From Maribacter huludaoensis (GTDB taxonomy: Bacteria > Bacteroidota > Bacteroidia > Flavobacteriales > Flavobacteriaceae), in NCBI RefSeq assembly GCF_029350945.1, contig NZ_JARKMS010000003.1:310001-374000 (forward strand): a stretch of DNA of 64,000 nucleotides, read 5' to 3'. The position numbers were made by a program, and so were the translations under genes. Position 1 is the stretch's first letter; every line of letters starts with the position of its first letter. The notes beneath the pieces were generated by a model. The model saw only the letters and a list, made by a program, of their open reading frames with translations, ran no database searches and was not told where the DNA came from. Below, one piece after another: positions 40,444-49,461 of this stretch.

Positions 40444-41730
40444 TTAATTACTATCTAATTTTCTTAAAACAGTTCCGCTTAAGGAATTCAACTCAATAGA
40501 ACTTACCTCTTCCCCTACTTCATTTAAATACGGTATATCCAAATCTATTTGTACGTTAGCGGTATCACTGGCGTTTACCAGTACTAATGCACGAGAAAAT
40601 TCTCTTTTGAAGAGTCCGTTTTCTAATTGCAAATAACTATCAACGGCTTCCCCAAAATTCCAATTGTATTCCTCTCGCCAAGGTGATGGGGAACTATAGG
40701 CATCTGTAATTTCTTGTTCGGAGAAATAGGTGTTACCATCGTTAACCAGCCAGTAACTTGCAAAAGCATAGTAGAATCCTTGATTATCAGAGATTGAAGT
40801 ATGCGGTTGTACTAAGGTTATTTTATTTTCTGCCTCATTGGTAGCTACTTCGCTAATTTGAGGAACAAACCCCTCTGAATAATCAGATAGGTAATTTCCA
40901 TTACCGAAAACAAGCCACCACTCATCTAAGGCACCATCTAAATGTTGTAAATAGCTTTCCCAAACACCAGAGTGTAATCTAGTATCCGTTATATTGGCAA
41001 TACCTAATTTGTTATCTTGTTTAAGTCTGGCATTAATGACTGTTAGCATAGCTTCATAAGCAGATTGAAAGGCTTCGTCAGTATCATAATTTGCAGGATA
41101 AACATTTTCATGGTACGTATCTCTTTTATAAATAGCATTGTCCATTAATACGCCGTCCCAATCATTGGCAACCAGCTCGTTTCCCACTTGTTCTGCCCAC
41201 AGTTGTTGGTATGCCGTGTTTCCAATATCCATTTGCCAATGATTTTCATAGCCCGTATATTCTAATCTATAACCATCTTCATCCTTTAAAAACCATTCAG
41301 GAAAATGGGTATCGGCATAATGAAAGCCTACTCCTGTTGGTAAATATTCATTGTCAGTTCCATCGTCTACGGCATAACTTCTGGTAGAAGAAAGGTCTTT
41401 ATAGACTAATGTTTTTATATCAGGATTAACAGATTTAAATTGCCGCACATAATCATGAAACCATGCATTCATTACAATTAAATCTCGTCTCGGTGCTTCC
41501 GTTTGTATCAAGGCATCGGGTATTTCTTCGTGATGTAGGTATAACCAAAACAATTTAGTTTGGTTGACGATAGTGTCGTTAAAGGTGTCGTCAAGTACGT
41601 TTGCCGTTTCGGTAATGTCCACCTCAGAAGAATCAATGTTTTCAGCTACTGCCTCATTTTCATCACTACTGCACCCTTGACAAATAAATAGGATAGATAC
41701 CACAACTAATCTTATAGTAAGCTTGTACAT
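40444..41730 (-). CDS. glycoside-hydrolase-like lipoprotein (GHL15-like)
   Basis: A 428-residue lipoprotein (lipobox ICQGCS) with a TIM-barrel-like catalytic domain. Visible are HHEEIPDAL, YKDLSSTRSYAVDD, HWQMDIGNTAYQQLWAEQVG, DWDGVLMDNAIY with the likely acidic residue, and ALDEWWLVFGNG. The pattern resembles the putative GHL15 glycosidase family. No activity can be assigned. It is divergent from the broken propeller lipoprotein, with 120 bp between. Confidence 0.75.
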   Translation of the reverse strand: MYKLTIRLVVVSILFICQGCSSDENEAVAENIDSSEVDITETANVLDDTFNDTIVNQTKLFWLYLHHEEIPDALIQTEAPRRDLIVMNAWFHDYVRQFKSVNPDIKTLVYKDLSSTRSYAVDDGTDNEYLPTGVGFHYADTHFPEWFLKDEDGYRLEYTGYENHWQMDIGNTAYQQLWAEQVGNELVANDWDGVLMDNAIYKRDTYHENVYPANYDTDEAFQSAYEAMLTVINARLKQDNKLGIANITDTRLHSGVWESYLQHLDGALDEWWLVFGNGNYLSDYSEGFVPQISEVATNEAENKITLVQPHTSISDNQGFYYAFASYWLVNDGNTYFSEQEITDAYSSPSPWREEYNWNFGEAVDSYLQLENGLFKREFSRALVLVNASDTANVQIDLDIPYLNEVGEEVSSIELNSLSGTVLRKLDSN

Positions 41731-41850
41731 AAATCAATTTTAATATTAGGTAGATCTGGGAATCCGTAGTCAAATTACGGAAAATCATTGTGTTAACAAC
41801 TATAATGCTAGTTGTATCCGTACATAATTAAACCCCAAAATTCCTACGCT

Positions 41851-43191
41851 ATGCAAAAAATGATGACTTGCCTATGGTTATTTTCACTTAGTTGTACACT
41901 AATTGGCTGCTCTAACGAAGAGGCTATACTACCTGTTCAAAATAGTGAGGACACCCAAGTATAGAGCATTGAGAATACCTCTGAAGAAGAGGAAGCACAA
42001 GAACCTACAACCGAAGAAAATACTATTTTGGTAGATGTGGCTACAGAGCTAATAGCAAATGATCTTACACCCCACCCTATGCAAGACATTGCTAAACCAA
42101 ATTATTTGGAAACTATAGTAGACCCTTCATTTGGGACTATTATTAGACGGATCTCTAATGCCGGACCGGGCGGAGTCATTAAACCAATGTACAGCACTAT
42201 ACAAGCTTGGAACGCTGATGAGACTAGAATGATTTTATACGACCAAACGAACGGAGTGCATCAATTATTGAATGGGATTACCTATGAGTTTATTCGAAAT
42301 CTTGACGATGTGCGACCCGGTGATCTAGAACAACTGTTTTGGGATTTTAATGACCCTGATATTTTATATTATTTGGATGCCGCTACTAATGAGTTTGTGA
42401 AGTATTTGGTGTCTACCGGTAATAAAGAAGTATTGGTAAACCTTAAAGAAATATCTAACTGCACCGGAAGTATTAGTATGGGCAATGATGTGCAGATGAT
42501 GTCTTGGGATTCTGATGTCATCGGATTTAGATGCGATAATAGCGAAACGTTTTCTTATCGAATTTCTACGCAAGAATTAGTATCCTTCAATATTGATGAT
42601 ATTAATTATACTGCAGCAATGCCTGCGCCTAGCGGTAATCTGTTTTATCACAATGTATCATCATACGACACAAGTGGTAATTTTAAAGCAAGACTAAACA
42701 AAAGTAAAATAGAACATTCCTGTCTAGGAAGAATGGTTGATGGTACAGATGCTGGTTTTTCCGTAACCTTTGATGCCGGTCCTAATGGCGGATGCTTGGG
42801 TAATATAGTGGCGTTCAATTTAAATACAGGAGATTGCCTACCCGTAATTTCTGAAGATTTAGGATATGACTATCCAAAAACAGGTACACATATTTCTGCT
42901 GTTGCACATAAAAACCCGGGTTGGATAGCTGCTTCCATGATAGGCTTTGAAGGCGATGGTCAATCTCTGTTAGATCAAGAACTGGTAGTTGCCCGTGTGG
43001 AGCCCGGCAATGTAAATGTGTACAGAATTGGTCACCATAGAGCGGATGAAGATGAATTTGATTATTGGGGAGAACCACATGCAGTAATTAGCCCCACTGG
43101 TACAAGAGTACTTTTTGGCTCAGATTGGAGCGGTAGCGAAGATGGCATTTCTGTAGAATCTTACGTGGTAGAATTGCCTTCGTTTAATTAG
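41851..43191 (+). pseudogene. beta-propeller lipoprotein interrupted by in-frame amber codon
   Basis: From the ATG at 41851 the frame encodes a lipoprotein signal (CLWLFSLSCTLIGCSNEE) and 37 codons, then TAG at 41962-41964. After the stop the same frame continues with a typical acidic linker (ENTSEEEEAQEPTTEENT) into a long open domain to 43191, with strands and WD40/propeller-like spacing (SWDSDVIGFRCDN, EPHAVISPTGTRVLFGSDWS). Without the stop it would be a normal lipoprotein of about 446 residues. The open part from TTG 42028 would lack any export signal. It may be a pseudogene, a read-through product or a sequence error. Confidence 0.8.
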
Positions 43192-43283
43192 TGAATTGTA
43201 ACTGTAATGAATGTTTACTGAAATTCTACATTTACTCTAATAAGGCTAATAAAAAGGGAATTTCCGATAGATCAAAAAAGCAA

Positions 43284-43291
43284 TATCTTTG
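43284..43291 (+). promoter_or_regulatory. putative -7 box for the deiodinase-like gene
   Basis: TATCTTTG matches TAnnTTTG and lies 34 bases upstream of the ATG at 43326, giving a plausible short leader. Confidence 0.45.
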
Positions 43292-43325
43292 AGTATAGAA
43301 ATTAATTTAAAATTAAAGGTATTAA

Positions 43326-44018
43326 ATGGCTACTGAATCCCATATATCGGTTAACGGACATACGCATGTGCTCTATAAAGCAAATGCACTATCTCAAGTA
43401 GAACTCGTGCAACAGAGCCGGGATTTTTATGAGCATTTAGACGAAAGAAGATCAGTACGGGAATATGCAGATACCCCTGTACCAAAAGAAGTAATTGAAA
43501 CTCTTATAAAAACGGCATCTACGGCACCTTCTGGTGCACACAAACAACCATGGACTTTTTGTGCTGTTTCCAATGCTGCGTTAAAAACTAAAATTAGGGA
43601 AGCTGCCGAAGCAGAAGAAAAAGTAAGCTACGAAAGTAGAATGAGCGAACGTTGGAAAAAGGATTTGGAACCTATGGGGACAAATATGTACAAGCCTTTT
43701 TTAGAAATTGCGCCTTGGCTAATTATCGTATTCAAAAAAGTGCACGATATAGGTGAGAATGGAGAAAAGGTTAACAATTATTACGTAAATGAATCTGTTG
43801 GTATAGCTTCAGGTATGTTGATTACGGCAATACATAATGCAGGACTGGTAACATTGACGCATACTCCAAGTCCTATGAACTTTCTGGCAAAACTCTTAAA
43901 TCGTCCAAGTAATGAACGCGCATTTTTGTTACTACCGGTAGGGTACCCAAAGACACCAACCTATGTGCCAGATATTAAAAGAAAACCAATTGAGACCATT
44001 TCCGAATTTTACGAGTAA
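43326..44018 (+). CDS. iodotyrosine deiodinase-like nitroreductase-fold flavoprotein
   Basis: A 230-residue FMN protein of the nitroreductase superfamily that matches iodotyrosine deiodinase (IYD) beyond the shared fold. RRSVREYADTPVP and TAPSGAHKQPWTF form the FMN site. The active-site lid AEEKVSYESRMSERWKKDLE supplies E98 and Y102, and K123 sits exactly 21 residues after Y102. This is the Glu-Tyr-Lys triad that holds the amino-acid part of halotyrosine in animal IYD. The C-terminus (RPSNERAFLLLPVGYP, VPDIKRK) also matches. It likely dehalogenates halotyrosines. Confidence 0.85.
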   Translation: MATESHISVNGHTHVLYKANALSQVELVQQSRDFYEHLDERRSVREYADTPVPKEVIETLIKTASTAPSGAHKQPWTFCAVSNAALKTKIREAAEAEEKVSYESRMSERWKKDLEPMGTNMYKPFLEIAPWLIIVFKKVHDIGENGEKVNNYYVNESVGIASGMLITAIHNAGLVTLTHTPSPMNFLAKLLNRPSNERAFLLLPVGYPKTPTYVPDIKRKPIETISEFYE

Positions 44019-44092
44019 AGCTTTAATTAGGGTACTATAGAAAGCTTATTTTTAATATTTTAATACTTTCTAAAACGGAAAGCTCTATGCCG

Positions 44093-45424
44093 CTATTTAC
44101 TTTTATCACCCTCAGTTTTATTTTTTAATATGATGGATTGGGCAAGATGGTTCGCTAGTATTTTGTCAACCAATTCATCTTTTGTCAAGTGATGAAAAAT
44201 AGTATGGACCTTAGTTTTTAATTCTTCCGATACTTCTCTGTTCGGTTTTGTTTTAAATATTTTCTTGGCCCATAATAAAGTGTTGTTCTCTTCAATACTT
44301 TTGGCGTCCGCTTTTTGATATTTAGAAAAAGAAATACCCAATTCTTTTTCAAAATCGAAAACTTCTGCAACCTCTTCTTTTTGTAAAATGGTCAAAGAAA
44401 GTCCCTTTGCCCCTGCTCTGGCCGTACGTCCACTTCTATGCACGTAGGCATCATAGGTGTCCGGTAAATGATAATTTACTACGTAACCCAATTCTTTAAC
44501 GTCTATACCTCTGGCAGCCAAATCGGTAGCCACAAGAATTTTAATGTGTCCCTCTCTAAATTGCCCCATAATGCGATCTCTAATAGGTTGAGATAGACTA
44601 CCGTGCAACGCTCCCGAAGAAAATTTATTTATCGCCAATTTTTTTGCCAGTTTGTTTACGGCGGCCTTGGTCTTACAAAATATGATTCCGCTTTGTCCCT
44701 CTTTTGAATTCAAAAAATGAGTTAATACATCTAGTTTTTCAATGGGCTCCACAACTACATATTTATGATCAATGCCTTTATGACCAAGAGTAGACATATC
44801 ATCTTCAATATGCACCACATGTTTGGACATATAATTTTGCACCATTTGTTTAATGGCACCGGACATGGTTGCAGTGAATAGAAAAGTACGTCTAGCTTTA
44901 GGTATGCTAGCAATAATGGTATCTAAATCGTCTTTTAATGCAGTTACCATTTCATCGGCCTCATCTAAAACCAAATACTTCAGTTTAGTAATATCTAAAG
45001 CTTCGCGTTTTACTAAATCAACTAATCTACCAGGTGTAGCGACAATAATTTGGGTAGGAGTTTTAAGTACCTCTATTTGAGGTTTAATGGGAATACCACC
45101 ACACAAAGCAGCAATGGAAACATCAGTATTATTTGAGGTATACGATGATAAGTTGGCATAAATCTGTTGTGCCAATTCTCTTGTTGGTGCTAAAATAACA
45201 GCTTGTACAGCTGTACTTTTGCTGTTTATCAATTGCAATAATGGTAGACCAAATGCAGCGGTTTTTCCAGTTCCTGTTTTTGCTAAGGCAACAAGGTCAT
45301 CCTTTTTGTCCAAAATAATAGGAATGCATTTCTTCTGAATAGAGGTGGGTTCGGTTATCTGTAATTCATCTAGACTTTTTTGTAAATCCTTAGAAATTCC
45401 TAAATCTGAAAATTGGCTTGGCAT
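44093..45424 (-). CDS. DEAD-box ATP-dependent RNA helicase
   Basis: The 443-residue two-domain helicase has a Q-motif (FSDLGISKDLQKSLDELQIT), motif I AKTGTGKT, Ia APTRELA, motif II DEAD (VLDEADEM), motif III in FTATMS, and motifs V-VI (VATDLAARGIDV, HRSGRTARAG), plus a short charged C-terminal extension. I placed the start at the ATG 45424. An in-frame TTG at 45466 lies within the predicted -33 box. A role in ribosome assembly or cold adaptation is family-based inference. Confidence 0.93.
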   Translation of the reverse strand: MPSQFSDLGISKDLQKSLDELQITEPTSIQKKCIPIILDKKDDLVALAKTGTGKTAAFGLPLLQLINSKSTAVQAVILAPTRELAQQIYANLSSYTSNNTDVSIAALCGGIPIKPQIEVLKTPTQIIVATPGRLVDLVKREALDITKLKYLVLDEADEMVTALKDDLDTIIASIPKARRTFLFTATMSGAIKQMVQNYMSKHVVHIEDDMSTLGHKGIDHKYVVVEPIEKLDVLTHFLNSKEGQSGIIFCKTKAAVNKLAKKLAINKFSSGALHGSLSQPIRDRIMGQFREGHIKILVATDLAARGIDVKELGYVVNYHLPDTYDAYVHRSGRTARAGAKGLSLTILQKEEVAEVFDFEKELGISFSKYQKADAKSIEENNTLLWAKKIFKTKPNREVSEELKTKVHTIFHHLTKDELVDKILANHLAQSIILKNKTEGDKSK

Positions 45425-45438
45425 AAAATAATTTTGAA

Positions 45439-45466
45439 CAAAGATAGGTACACTTTTAGTAGCCAA
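45439..45466 (-). promoter_or_regulatory. promoter of the DEAD-box helicase gene
   Basis: On the minus strand TTG (45464-45466), a 17-base spacer, then TATCTTTG (45439-45446) lies 14 bases before the ATG at 45424. The short leader supports the chosen start. Confidence 0.55.
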
Positions 45467-45541
45467 GACTAATTACGCGTAAAGGTTGTTTATAAATTGT
45501 AGAATAACCTCAGGGTATATGTAGATGTGATGGAAAATAAA

Positions 45542-45574
45542 AAGCTTGCACCATTAAAGAAATGGTGCAAGCTT
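45542..45574 (-). terminator. intrinsic terminator of the metalloprotease gene
   Basis: A perfect 14-bp stem (AAGCTTGCACCATT and its complement) with a five-base loop. On the minus strand it is followed by TTT-ATTTT, 50 bp downstream of the protease stop. Confidence 0.8.
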
Positions 45575-45624
45575 AATAATTTAAATGGTTTAAGGGTTAT
45601 GATATCCCTGTAAGAGGATGTGTC

Positions 45625-46662
45625 TTATTTTTTAACATTTACAAAACCTCTCAATGGTACTAGCTCTTCCATTTTGGCAATGTTTAAACCTTGATTTTCA
45701 GCAGTGCCAAAATCACCAAGATCATTGATATCAACACCTTCAGTTCCACGAGGTAAATCATAAGACTCCCCAACAGATGCGGACCCATAGCCTAAATCTT
45801 TCATTGATCCAGCAGTAATTCTACTTAATGGATTCTCTCCTAGATTTAAGAAACCGGTCATTAACTCATTGTTTAGGGTAGATTCTCTCCAATGACCTAA
45901 AGCAGTACCAGGACCGCCCATGTTCTCAATAGGTAATTCGTTTGTACCACCTTCGGCATTCCAGAACACGTTGGCTTTTTTTCCTGTAAAATACGGGTTG
46001 CTATCAGGTCCTGCTCTAAGGGTTCTGTCAAAGCCAAAAGGAGCTGTGTTCCATAATGTACCAATACCTAAAACGTGGCCCATTTCATGAACAATTACTT
46101 CTTCAAATAAATCTATTTCCTCAAGAAAATCAAGATCATCCACATCAAAGAACATAACTCCGGTCAATGATAAGAAATCTTCAGTTCTAACAAATTGAGG
46201 ACCTGCTTGGCCTAAAATTCCACCTGGTCCATCTATTGGCGCCAAGGCAACTTCAATTACCAAATCATCTATAGTTTCAATATCAGGAAAACCAGCGAAA
46301 GCAGAAGGAATAGGTCCGGCTACATCTGGTACATCTTTAATAATAATTCTTTCCCATCTTGCTGCCGCAGCTTCAAAAACTTCAACTTGTCTTTCGGTGG
46401 GTGGTAACAAATACTTTAAAGTAATATTATAACGGCCTTTGGTTGCGTTACTTGATTTTGCGGATTGTATATTGGTAATCCCCAGATCATCAATAATTAT
46501 AGGATTATCAGTGGGGGATTTTAAGGCAATTTCAAGCGTCTTAACTTCCTGCACAGTTTCAATTTCTGTATCTAATTTTTCCTCTGAACAAGATGTGAAC
46601 ATCAAAGTGCTAAAGGCACATGTAATCGCTAAAAATTTACCGGTTTTAAAAGCATTTTTCAT
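45625..46662 (-). CDS. leishmanolysin-like metallopeptidase lipoprotein
   Basis: A 345-residue lipoprotein (lipobox MFTSCS) with a metzincin-type zinc site: HEMGHVLGIGTLW (H192, E193, H196), a delayed third ligand H257 in GTALGHWRE and a Met-turn at ELMTG (M268). The insertion between the second and third His is typical of M8 leishmanolysin relatives. It would be a cell-surface or periplasmic endopeptidase. Start: ATG at 46662. Confidence 0.85.
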   Translation of the reverse strand: MKNAFKTGKFLAITCAFSTLMFTSCSEEKLDTEIETVQEVKTLEIALKSPTDNPIIIDDLGITNIQSAKSSNATKGRYNITLKYLLPPTERQVEVFEAAAARWERIIIKDVPDVAGPIPSAFAGFPDIETIDDLVIEVALAPIDGPGGILGQAGPQFVRTEDFLSLTGVMFFDVDDLDFLEEIDLFEEVIVHEMGHVLGIGTLWNTAPFGFDRTLRAGPDSNPYFTGKKANVFWNAEGGTNELPIENMGGPGTALGHWRESTLNNELMTGFLNLGENPLSRITAGSMKDLGYGSASVGESYDLPRGTEGVDINDLGDFGTAENQGLNIAKMEELVPLRGFVNVKK

Positions 46663-46717
46663 AAAATATATAGTGTTTAATGTTTTAAGTGTACTGTATT
46701 ACAATTTAGGTAATAAC

Positions 46718-46739
46718 ATTATGTTAAATTTAACATAAT
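46718..46739. repeat. perfect 22-bp palindrome
   Basis: ATTATGTTAAA is followed directly by its exact reverse complement. It lies 56 bp upstream of the metalloprotease start and 25 bp past the patatin stop (both genes leftward). With no T-run after it, an operator for the protease gene fits better than a terminator. Confidence 0.55.
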
Positions 46740-46763
46740 CATTATAAATTTGCAATATTTAAA

Positions 46764-47972
46764 TCAAAATTTCCACAAAATCCATCTCTCTATACCATTT
46801 TTATACCATTTGTCGCCTTGTAAAAACAAGAGGTCATTACTGCGTTCTACCCTGAACTCAATAGGTTGGTTATATATATGTCCGTTTTTCCAAGCCATAA
46901 AACAGGCTATAAGTTTATCGATCTCCTCATCTTTTGTAAGATCCATATCCAATAGATATAAGTCTTTAACCAACGGCACTATTTCTTTTGGTGTATGAAC
47001 ATCATAGTGAATTAGAGGCGATAATCTTATAATCTGCTCATTGGGTTTATTGCCCGTTGCAGCTTTTAAGAACATCATAGCAATGTAATTGGCGGTGTCT
47101 GGCGGTTGATATAATATGGTTTTAGCTTGGTGTAAAACAGTTTCTTTAAAAAAGTTAAGCTGCGGTTTCCATGTAGAAAATCGAAGTTTTTTTCTTCTAA
47201 ATTGAAGGGCAATCTGTTTCCAGTTCCAAAAGTCCCTTTTAGAATCTGCTGACATTAAGGAATTGCTGGTGCCAAGAGAAATTACACGAATGGTCTTAAG
47301 GTCAACACCAAGCTTGTATGCTTCAATGATTCCCGCTAAAATAGGATTGTTGAATCCGCCTAAGGCTCCGTCCCATAGCTCATAGAAAATATTGCTTCCC
47401 TGTGCTTTGAACCTTGCTGGAAAATCAAAATATTGAACCGGTGCATTTGAAGATGCATTTATGGCCTGTGTTAATCTTACGGAGTCGTCCGTGTCGGGGT
47501 TGTTTGAGAACGACTTGAAAAATTTAGCTCTATTGTTTAAGGCATCATACGTGGCGACTATAATTTTCAACGAATCTTTTCCAATATGTTTTGGCAGTTC
47601 ATTCATTTGAATTTTATCTATTTGGGGAAATAAATGTTCAAATGCCTCTTTTTTGCGTTTGGTACTATATTTAGGTCCAAAACCGGCATTGAAAAGTCCC
47701 AGATAATCCACGGGAAAGTATCGATCTTTAAATCTGTTTTTATAAAAAATAGCTGCCCTGTTCTTCTCTTCTTTAAATAAAGAGATGGCCTTGTCAATAG
47801 TATAGTCTTCAGCTAAAGCAGCCAATACAATACTACCACCTGAATTGGCAATGACCAAGTCAAATTTGTTCAAAATCTGATGACCATTTATATTACCATA
47901 TCTGTCCTTTAGCGTAAGTAATTGCATAATTGCCCAACTACCGCCGCCGTCTAATGATAGAATTTTATACAT
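46764..47972 (-). CDS. patatin-like phospholipase with variant nucleophile elbow
   Basis: The 402-residue patatin-fold protein has the oxyanion loop LSLDGGGSWAIM (D8-G11) and a nucleophile strand LVIANSGGSIVLA. S44 lies in N-S-G-G rather than the usual G-T-S-A-G. A catalytic Asp is in LWDGALGGFNNP (DGA). There is no signal peptide, so it is probably cytosolic. The Ser-Asp dyad seems intact, so lipid-acyl hydrolase activity is possible. Confidence 0.82.
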   Translation of the reverse strand: MYKILSLDGGGSWAIMQLLTLKDRYGNINGHQILNKFDLVIANSGGSIVLAALAEDYTIDKAISLFKEEKNRAAIFYKNRFKDRYFPVDYLGLFNAGFGPKYSTKRKKEAFEHLFPQIDKIQMNELPKHIGKDSLKIIVATYDALNNRAKFFKSFSNNPDTDDSVRLTQAINASSNAPVQYFDFPARFKAQGSNIFYELWDGALGGFNNPILAGIIEAYKLGVDLKTIRVISLGTSNSLMSADSKRDFWNWKQIALQFRRKKLRFSTWKPQLNFFKETVLHQAKTILYQPPDTANYIAMMFLKAATGNKPNEQIIRLSPLIHYDVHTPKEIVPLVKDLYLLDMDLTKDEEIDKLIACFMAWKNGHIYNQPIEFRVERSNDLLFLQGDKWYKNGIERWILWKF

Positions 47973-48152
47973 GTGTTTATGGAATACCTAGTAAGGTTAA
48001 ATGATGTAATAAATGAAAAGGACGTGGGAACTACCTTTATTAGACATCTTAAAGTTAGTGAATTATCAGATAGAGCCATTATAGGATGTTCTTAGAATTT
48101 ATGAGGATATTATATTTTAATACGACCAATTAAAGTTCTGTTAATAAAAAAG

Positions 48153-48166
48153 AATGAACGTTCATT
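48153..48166. promoter_or_regulatory. TetR-type operator palindrome
   Basis: AATGAACGTTCATT is a perfect 14-bp palindrome of the class bound by TetR regulators. It lies 30 bp upstream of the tetR-like ATG and just upstream of its -7 box, so autorepression is likely. Confidence 0.75.
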
Positions 48167-48171
48167 TTCTG

Positions 48172-48179
48172 TAACTTTG
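48172..48179 (+). promoter_or_regulatory. -7 box of the TetR-led operon
   Basis: TAACTTTG is an exact TAnnTTTG box 17 bases ahead of the start codon and 5 bases after the operator palindrome. Confidence 0.55.
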
Positions 48180-48196
48180 TACAAAGATTTTAATTC

Positions 48197-48781
48197 ATGG
48201 CAGCACTTCAAAAAAGTATAGACAAACGCAACGCATTAATAAATGCAACTATAGAGCTTGTTAATAACGACGGCTTTCATGCAACGCCTATGAGCAAAAT
48301 AGCTAAAATGGCATGTGTTTCTCCTGCCACTATTTACCTCTATTTTGAAAACAAGCAAGATTTGGTAAACAAGACATATTTAGAGGTGAAATCAAGTTAC
48401 ACTGCTTACGCTTTTGCTACTTATGATGAAACCATGTCGGTCAAAGAAGGTTTTGAAGTAATCTGGAAACGAATTGCTGAATTTAAACTGAAAGAAGATG
48501 CCTACGCCATGTTCTTGGCCCAATGTGATAATACGCCCATGATAGATGAAGAAAGCAGACAAGAAGGAATAAGGCATTTACAACCCTTGTTAGATGTATG
48601 GAAAAGAGGAATTAAAGAAGGAGTCATAAAACCCATGTCAGATTATATGTTGTATGCCTATGCTATAAATCCGCTTTCCTTTTTAACCATTGCTCAAAAT
48701 CGTGGTGCCTTAGTTTTGGACGACAAACAGTTGGAACAAGCTTTTGAGGCAGCTTGGAGCAGTATAAAAGTATGCGAATAG
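48197..48781 (+). CDS. TetR/AcrR family transcriptional regulator
   Basis: A 194-residue regulator with an N-terminal helix-turn-helix (ATPMSKIAKMACVSPATIYL, YFENKQDLVNKTYLEV) and an all-helical ligand domain. It heads a run of three redox genes: an NAD(P)-binding protein (1-bp gap), a nitroreductase and an alcohol dehydrogenase. Regulation of detoxification of reactive aldehydes or quinones is inference. Confidence 0.9.
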   Translation: MAALQKSIDKRNALINATIELVNNDGFHATPMSKIAKMACVSPATIYLYFENKQDLVNKTYLEVKSSYTAYAFATYDETMSVKEGFEVIWKRIAEFKLKEDAYAMFLAQCDNTPMIDEESRQEGIRHLQPLLDVWKRGIKEGVIKPMSDYMLYAYAINPLSFLTIAQNRGALVLDDKQLEQAFEAAWSSIKVCE

Positions 48782-48782
48782 G

Positions 48783-49448
48783 ATGAAAAAGACAGCTATT
48801 ATTTTGGGAGCTTCTGGTTTAACGGGTGGCTTGCTTTTAGAGAAACTTATTGTTGATGATAGATATGAAAGCATAAAGTTGTTTTCAAGATCTAACATAA
48901 AGGGTTTGCCCAATAAAGTGAAGCAGTATATAGGTAACCTTTTAGAATTGGAACACTTTAAAAATGATTTTACCGGTGATGAAGTCTATTGTTGTATAGG
49001 TACCACCGCAAAAAAGACTCCGGATAAATCTTTGTACAGAGACATTGATTTTAGTATACCTGTAGCCGCGGCAAAATTGGCGAAGGCTAATGGAATCAAC
49101 ACTTTTTTGGTTATTTCCGCAATGGGCGCAAATAAGAAAAGTAGTGTTTTCTATAACCGTACTAAAGGAGAAATGGAGCAAGAAGTTTTAAATCAGGCAA
49201 TACCGAGAACTTCCATTTTAAGACCCTCTTTAATAGGCGGGGAAAGAAACGAACAACGATTACTAGAAAAGATAGGTCTGGTAGTTTTTAAAGTAATTCA
49301 GCCCCTATTCATTGGTCCCTTAAAGAAATATAGAATAATTAATGCCGACAGTATTGCACAAGCAATGCTCAATTTGGCAAATACCACGAGTAATACCGAT
49401 GTTATAATTACGTCGAATGATATAGAACAATTAGCAAAAACAACTTAA
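48783..49448 (+). CDS. NAD(P)H-binding atypical SDR protein
   Basis: The 221-residue Rossmann protein has GASGLTGGLLLEKL at the N-terminus, then YCCIGTTAKKTPDKS and a conserved FLVISAMGANKKSSVFYNRT, KGEMEQEV segment. This places it with the HTATIP2/YbjT-like NAD(P)-binding family. No classical YxxxK catalytic pair is evident, so it may be a redox sensor or chaperone-like dehydrogenase. Confidence 0.85.
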   Translation: MKKTAIILGASGLTGGLLLEKLIVDDRYESIKLFSRSNIKGLPNKVKQYIGNLLELEHFKNDFTGDEVYCCIGTTAKKTPDKSLYRDIDFSIPVAAAKLAKANGINTFLVISAMGANKKSSVFYNRTKGEMEQEVLNQAIPRTSILRPSLIGGERNEQRLLEKIGLVVFKVIQPLFIGPLKKYRIINADSIAQAMLNLANTTSNTDVIITSNDIEQLAKTT

Positions 49449-49461
49449 TTAAGATTAGATA

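Noticed and set aside
42028-43191. Separate complete gene starting at TTG 42028
   Set aside because: The frame continues upstream through a lipoprotein signal peptide and acidic linker broken only by one TAG, so the region is better read as one interrupted gene.
45425-45466. Longer DEAD-box helicase starting at TTG 45466
   Set aside because: The extra 14 codons overlap a consensus -33/-7 promoter, and the ATG at 45424 begins the normal Q-motif region.
46718-46739. Terminator of the patatin gene
   Set aside because: A perfect palindrome but without a loop or following T-run; listed as a repeat or operator instead.
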